A stretch of 20,195 bases of DNA from Fragilariopsis cylindrus CCMP1102 (taxonomy: Eukaryota; Bacillariophyta; Bacillariophyceae; Bacillariales; Bacillariaceae): positions 1-20,195 of the forward strand of contig FMBT01000059.1 of assembly GCA_900095095.1 (NCBI GenBank), in the 5' to 3' direction. Shown in pieces: positions 14,871-20,195 of this stretch. The translations under genes were made by a program, and so were the position numbers. The stretch's first letter is position 1; each line of letters opens with the position of its first letter. A model generated the notes under the pieces. The model worked only from the letters and a program-made list of their open reading frames with translations, was not told where the DNA came from and ran no database searches.

Positions 14871-15334
14871 AATCTTTCACCAATGCAATTATACTATACT
14901 ATTAATTCACTACACAACTCTACCTTGTCTCGTGGATAAAGTGGCAAGTGATTGACGATGTGATCTTATTCTTCTTGTGTGTGATCTATTCACTGTGATG
15001 GTTGATGATGATTTATTTCGAGTTTCAGATTGAACAGTGAACAAAGAAACACTACCGTGCTCAGGGGTAATAATTTCAGACGATGGAAGGACAGACGGAT
15101 AATGGGGGAGGGGCAAAAAAATAAAAAAAAAACCGTTAAATCAAATAAAATATAAATCAATATTAAGATTATGTTAAAGTTAAAACATTGATAATCGTTT
15201 ATCAACGCTTCGTACAGATATACACATAGTAACCAAGATCGGCTCGATTACGGGCCGATTTATGATGTGAATTGCCTCGAGCATTTTGCATCATATCCTC
15301 CATCAAAGAAATCGCACGATTTGACAGATTTCCA
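14871..15334. other. Spacer between the orphan membrane protein and the methyltransferase gene
   Basis: No supported gene. It holds the promoter of the leftward gene starting at 14870 and the 3' end of the leftward methyltransferase gene, with A-rich tracts near 15115-15135. I see no structured element. Confidence 0.55.
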
Positions 15335-17667
15335 TCATGTCATCATCATCATCATCGTGACCACCATTAGGCTTCCCAAAGCCATAGCCCAACCATTCAT
15401 TATGTTCTTTAAAACTCCATGACCAGTTGCGTACCATGGTCTTTCTCCTAGTAATACACCAATCAAGGGCAAACCAGTCACTGCTGTTGCCGCTGTGGAA
15501 CTTGTTGTTTCAATGGGCCAATCGCCAAACTCTAGCATCAAATCCCGTGGAGGTTGGTAGAGGCTTAAGTCCGCTGCGGCAAAACTTTGGAGCCATTCTT
15601 GATGGGTCAATAGGGAAGTTTTACCAGTAAGGTCGATTAGGCGTTGGATTTTTTTGTAGTTATCATTGTTACGAATATCGTTACCATCAGCAGCTGCTGC
15701 CCAGGGTGCAACCACATCATCAACAATAATTAAGGTTCCCTTGGGTTTGAGAGATTGTGCCAGATTAATCAAAGTTTTGGTGAGGTTATGACTGTAGGCT
15801 AATGATTCAATAGCAATAATTGCCGTGTACTCTTTTGAAGGAAGTGTGTCGTCGAAACTGGCTTGTTCAATCGTGACGTTTGTTAGTGGAAAGGTGCTAT
15901 TTGTAGTGATGGTTGAGGTTGAAGTTGAATGAGAACTATCCTGATCGTCAATATGAATGTCCTTCATAGATGTTTTCAATGATAATTTTGGATATATAAA
16001 TGTTTGGATCAATTGCTTCGCCCGTCGAATTTCTGGCTGACTTATAGCGATACCATGATAAGACCAGTCCTGGAAAGGGAATTCTGGAGTGAGGAAAGAA
16101 AACATCGTCCCGCATAACCCGGACCCTACGTCCAATAGATTGAATTTGTTTTTATTGTTGTTTTTCGACGTAGACGAGTTTGGAGAATTGAAATGGATTG
16201 CAATAATAGCCTCACGTACCAAGCGATTTACAGCAGTATCTCCCCAGTATTGAATTGCCTCCGACAAAATCCCATATGGATCTTCATCGCTATGACTTCT
16301 TCCAGTTCCATCATGTTGATGTCCATATCGTTGTTGATGTAATGGTGCCGATGTCGGCTTTTTATTCTTTCGTCGTCTCCGCCATCTCTGTCGTTGGCGC
16401 CGAGCAGGTTTATCAGCCCGATTATGGATGACGTAATCTAATGGAATATTAGATGATTCGTCATCAAGTAAAGTGTGCAAAGTGTAGATGGTAGCTCTGT
16501 ATCGTCATCACAATCGTCGTCGTATTGCATCAAATCCATAATAATATTTCTGCGGTCTTCGTCAAGAACATCATCATCCTCATCAATATCAGAATCGGTG
16601 TTCTGTTGTGGAACACGGTTCTGTTGATTTCGTTTTTCTTCTGCAGCAGCAGCTGCTGCCAATACTTTCGAATGATAATGATTGTTCGTTGATGTTAACA
16701 ACTCAAATGTTTTTGCTTCGGTCATCCTACACGCTTTGACATATTCATTCAATTTACCATTGTTCTCACTTTTACTACGACACGACGATAAAGTAAGTCG
16801 CTGATTATCGTTGACGTTAATAGAAGTTGCAATACCATAAAATCCGATTAATACTCGTTTTAGATTCCCCCAAGCGTACCAATACAAGAAAACAACGGCA
16901 GCGAATGCTAGTAAGGGCTTGGCAATCCTTTGAATACGGTCTTTTTTTATCCTTGCTCTCACCCTTGCTAAGGCGGCTCTTCTCATCCCAACACAGTAAT
17001 TCACAAGTTCTGTTGATGTTGCCATTGATGTGTCGTTTAAATTAGCCAATATCCCCGACAAGATTATAGGTGTCAGCGCAATGACGTCTGGCGATTTTTG
17101 TTGCGTTGATGATTGCTGCTGCTGCTGCCGCCGCTGCTGCCGTTCGTTGGGTTCTATCGTCTCGACATTTGTATAATTGCTATTCTTACTGAGTGATGGT
17201 TTCTGTGCAGATTCTGATGGCGAAGGTGAGGGCGGCAACGGATGCGACCAACCCCAACGTACAATTTTTGATTCTTTTTGAAGATGAGTAACTGCACTAG
17301 TAAAGAGTTTTTCATTGTGATATAGCTTTCCCGTCTCCAAAGGTATTTGTAGAATTTCCTCACTTTGTCGTTGCGATCCATCAAGGTCAACGGCCATAGC
17401 GATCACGTGAAAAGGATCACTAAGAAACGATAATATCAACGACGACGATAATTCTCGATTGGAACGGTCGTTGTTATTGTTATTGTTATCGTTGTAGTTG
17501 TTCAACGGTGCTGCTGCTGATGCTGATGCTGCTAATGCTGATGCTGATGCTGATGCTGATGATGGCGGTGGTGGTGGTGGCGACGAGTTCCTACCACGTC
17601 GCCGTCTTTTACGACGTACAGTAACTTCTTCCGTCTTGCTATCATCTTCATTGGTCGACGTCATCAT
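15335..17667 (-). CDS. Membrane-anchored class I SAM-dependent methyltransferase (two exons)
   Basis: The model joins exon 1 (17667-16512) to exon 2 (16437-15335) across a 74-nt intron, giving 752 residues in frame. The downstream frame has no ATG before its methyltransferase motifs, so it cannot easily stand alone. The N-terminal half has a basic patch (KRRRRGR), Pro, Ala/Ser and Asn runs, a short folded-looking stretch (about 75-140), Gln-rich linkers, and a transmembrane helix near 251-267 (LLAFAAVVFLYWYAW). The C-terminal half carries motif I, LLDVGSGLCG (about 486-495), an acidic/Ser linker, and ESLAYSHNLTKTLINLAQSL plus LKPKGTLIIVDDVV, the strand 4-5 region of small-molecule methyltransferases of the sterol/tocopherol/type-11 group. 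IQYWGD upstream of motif I fits that group too. The substrate cannot be told from sequence. The protein ends in a hydrophobic stretch and six Met residues among the last eight. Confidence 0.72.
16438..16511 (-). other. 74-nt intron in the methyltransferase gene
   Basis: Read on the minus strand, it starts GTGATG and ends TATTCCATTAG. The upstream exon ends with one base (T) of a codon completed by AT (Tyr). The unspliced frame meets its first stop at the TAG that also forms the acceptor, so intron retention would truncate the protein exactly there. The donor is weaker than GTAAGT. Confidence 0.6.
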
Positions 17668-18087
17668 ACCTTGTTAATGATCGATTTGTTTCGCTGTGGC
17701 TGTTCTCTTCTTCAATGTTCAATGTGAAATGTTGTGATCGTGATCGATTTCGAGATTGGGGGTATACGGTATTCTAATAATTATTTTAAATTTTTGCTCA
17801 AAAGTATAAAATTTCAGTCAAATCATTGGAAAGTGCTACGATATCTAATTTATCAGAGAGTCTACCAGTGAAAGAGATACCCTAGAATAAAATGTTTGGG
17901 CGTTGGTGGAATGAAGGAAAGTCTATAATATATATATATATATATATATATAACCTATATAATCATGCAATAGAGTTAATACTAATAGTACAAATATGAT
18001 TATTTTGAATGAGATGAGTGATTATATTATAGTGTTGATAGAATTGATAGGAATATACCATCAGTACAGTGTGCAATATTGAATATC
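17668..18087. other. Spacer with a (TA)12 microsatellite
   Basis: No supported gene. It includes the leader and promoter of the leftward methyltransferase gene and the 3' flank of the REI1-like gene. A TA dinucleotide run occupies 17929-17952. Confidence 0.6.
17929..17952. repeat. (TA)12 microsatellite
   Basis: Twelve TA dinucleotides in a row between two leftward genes; likely length-polymorphic. Confidence 0.9.
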
Positions 18088-19601
18088 TTAACGTGGGGCA
18101 TGTGCCACACTAACTCCTGTCACCATTCGATTAGCCTTCTTGTCCATTTTATTCATATTTTGAGTCTGCAAGTACTTCAGTCTGCGACCCTTTTCGTCAC
18201 CCTTTCGTTGTTTCCTAATGGCTGCTCTAAAACGATACAAAGACAAGGTAGAAAATGCTCCTCCACCTCCGCTAACCAAGATTCCTTTACCGGATCCATG
18301 GGCAGCTCCCTCGTGTTTGAGTTTATGCTGATTGATGCCTATCACTCGACCATCATACAATCGTTCTCCTGCAGCAGCTTGGGCAGCCTGAACGGAAGGC
18401 TTATCTGATGTTGGCGATCGCAATCTTTGTTTGTAATATCGATTTAAAGCACGATGACCAACAACTCTTCCATCAGGGAATACTAATTCACCCAAAGCAG
18501 TTACATCCAATCCAAAACGAGCAATTTCTCTTTCGTAACCCTCGTATATTTGTTTCGATTCATCGTCATCATCATTATCACCATTTGGCACATCCTCCCA
18601 TCCATCATCTTCTTCCTTCATAGCATCGTTATCAACGTCCATTTCGCTTCCTTCTTCATCCCCAGCAAATTCTTTATTGTCCTTTCGGAAGTCATAGAAT
18701 GGGTCAAGTTCATCCCAGAAGCCTTCTTCATAGCGAACTTTACAATGTTCTTTATTAATCATATGCTGTTGACAACCTTGCCAGGTTGGAAATGTTCTAA
18801 TACAAATATTTTTAAGGAAAGAACGAACGTACAAGAGATGAGACAACATATCAATTTTAGTCCCACAATTATAAAGTCGAACGAAAATTATAGAATCATG
18901 CAATTGGTCTTCTCCGTCGTCCGTATAAATGAATGAACCCTAGAATCAAACAAACAAACTTACTTTTCACAATAGAGACAGTAGTGACCTAACTTGATTT
19001 TCTCATGTGCATACCCCAATAGTCCTTCTAAATCTACCAAACAATCTTGATCGGGAAGAAAGAATCCATATGCTTTTTGCATATATTTGATATTTTCCTC
19101 CAATGTTTCTGATTGATGCTGATCGAAAAGGCATTGTTTCGGATCAATTTCCGGATTTTCTTGACTCTCCACAAGAGCAGCGGGAAGACGCGATGATCTT
19201 GTTGCTTTCGTCGTCTCGTCATTATTAATAGTATCGTTGTTGTCACTGTTTTCCTCGGATGGTGGTATTCCTTCTTCTACTTCCATCTTGGTATCGTCTG
19301 ACGATGAAATGACGGCATTATTATTAACCTTATTACTATTCGTCTTCTTATTTTGTTTCTTTTTGCTATAATCCTTTTTGTTTAAGTTTTTGATATGGTC
19401 GGTACCATTTTTCTTTTCCTTTTCTTTTCGTAATGCTAAGGCAGCTTGCAATCGTGCCTTGAATTCCTTTTCTTCTAACAACGTTAATCCAGCCTCACGA
19501 CGTTTAAGGTTGTACTTGTGCCAATCACTCTTATAATGATCTGCCAATTCACTTCTTGATGCGAAAGTCGAACCGGGAGCTGTGGTAGATGTCAGGCTCA
19601 T
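18088..19601 (-). CDS. REI1: REI1/ZNF622-type cytoplasmic 60S ribosomal subunit maturation factor (two exons)
   Basis: Exon 1 (19601-18964) and exon 2 (18796-18088) join to a 448-residue protein. REI1 acts late in cytoplasmic pre-60S maturation, helping release Arx1/Alb1 and probing the exit tunnel. Matching features are HYKSDWHKYNLKRREAGL near the N-terminus, the central C2H2 finger CLYCEKTFPTWQGCQQHM with C208, C211, H224 and H230, then HCKVRYEEGFWDELDPFYDF, an acidic linker, the LVFPDGRVVGHRALNRYYKQRLR block, and a basic end (RFRAAIRKQRK, MDKKANRMVTGV). The exon junction falls inside the zinc finger and restores it exactly. In finger 1 the His pair is kept (H22, H28), but the positions where the Cys pair is expected are T6 and P9. 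This is either loss of zinc binding or a missed upstream exon. A Lys/Asn/Asp-rich linker fills about 60-150. Confidence 0.92.
18797..18963 (-). other. 167-nt intron in the REI1-like gene
   Basis: On the minus strand it has donor GAAAA/GTAAGT and acceptor TTTGTATTAG/AACATT. The exons end and start in phase (AA + A = Lys). Splicing produces a contiguous C2H2 finger that matches the family, which strongly supports these sites. Confidence 0.9.
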
Positions 19602-19633
19602 GTTTTTTGTTGTTGTTGTTGGATTCCTTTATA

Positions 19634-19709
<76 letters not shown>

Positions 19710-20195
19710 CTCTCTATCGTTCTTTGTAGTCTAGTTAGTCTCGCTCCAGCGATGATTCTATCCTATCAGTCTCGTAATGATTAATAAGGAAGCAGTAACA
19801 TTGAATACACGAATTGAATTCTATTTTTCGAATGTGATCGACGAAAGATGAAACATGTGTGACATGGAAAAATCAAAATCCACAAAGCTCAGTCAAAAAG
19901 ACTGGCTAAAAATACGCTCGTTCAAAACCCGTCGAAGAACGGACATTCAAACATATACAAGTACATTGTACTGTACTGTACACTAATAATAAAGAATAAC
20001 TGTATAATGTTTAATATTAGCAACATAACTATACACACTAGTTAACAGTATAATACTACTAAGAGATGATAAGAGACAATGGTTAAAGTGTATACAATCA
20101 GTTTAGCTAATACTATTTGTTTATCCGTTGTGTATCTCCTCTAACTTACGCACCTCCCATACAAGATAGATGTGTCAGAATTTGGTTGGCTCTAT
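19602..20195. other. Upstream flank of the REI1-like gene
   Basis: No supported gene. Immediately before the start codon lies a GTT-rich stretch (AAC repeats on the coding strand), then the compound microsatellite at 19636-19709. The rest is AT-rich with short TGTAC repeats near 19967-19981. The end of the window may hold the flank of a further gene that is not visible. Confidence 0.55.
19636..19709. repeat. Compound microsatellite (CT)15-(TATC)11 in the REI1 leader/promoter
   Basis: About 30 bases of CT dinucleotides run directly into about 45 bases of TATC tetranucleotides. On the coding strand this reads GATA repeats followed by GA repeats, ending 34 bases before the REI1 ATG. It is therefore in the core promoter or 5' leader, and changes in length could affect expression. 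Assembly length may be unreliable. Confidence 0.9.

Noticed and set aside
16441..16480. Independent start for the methyltransferase at 16480
   Set aside because: The codon there is TTG, not ATG, and no in-frame ATG precedes the domain; splicing from the upstream exon explains it better.

Overview
The window reads as nuclear DNA of a unicellular alga, most likely a diatom or a related stramenopile. The reasons are: AT-rich spacers of 0.25-1.4 kb, genes with no or very few short GT-AG introns, an N-terminal signal peptide followed by Phe at the predicted cleavage point (the diatom plastid-import signature), HRDLS-type kinase chemistry, and proteins full of N, Q, S, D and H runs. The assignment is inferred from style, not from a marker gene.

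Layout. Five genes run rightward: a SET-domain protein lysine methyltransferase with plastid-type targeting (388-1788); RPA1, the large subunit of replication protein A (3149-5137); a disordered, probably nuclear protein with two SUMO-interacting-motif-like segments and a repeated short linear motif (5931-8863, one probable intron); an atypical Ser/Thr kinase (9679-10833); and a four-TM COPI-associated/TVP15-like Golgi protein with a difficult 5' gene structure (11826-13021). Three genes run leftward: an orphan secretory-pathway membrane protein (13278-14870); a membrane-anchored class I SAM methyltransferase that only becomes one gene after removing a 74-nt intron (15335-17667); and a REI1/ZNF622-type 60S ribosome maturation factor with one intron (18088-19601). 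The two groups converge between 13021 and 13278.

The neighbours do not form one pathway. RPA1 and the SIM-motif protein are adjacent, both plausibly nuclear, and each has an exact TTTSSCGC (E2F-type) match a few hundred bases upstream, so co-regulation at S phase is a testable guess. The spacer between the SET gene and RPA1 holds the clearest non-coding structure: a 269-bp element with 38-bp imperfect terminal inverted repeats and six copies of a 12-mer.

The most notable points are the disordered SIM protein with its four-copy motif, the inverted-repeat element, a tandemly duplicated start region in front of the kinase, a possible 20-nt intron in the Golgi protein gene, and the loss of the first Cys pair of zinc finger 1 in the REI1 homologue. 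I found no tRNA, rRNA, CRISPR array, autonomous transposon or viral gene.
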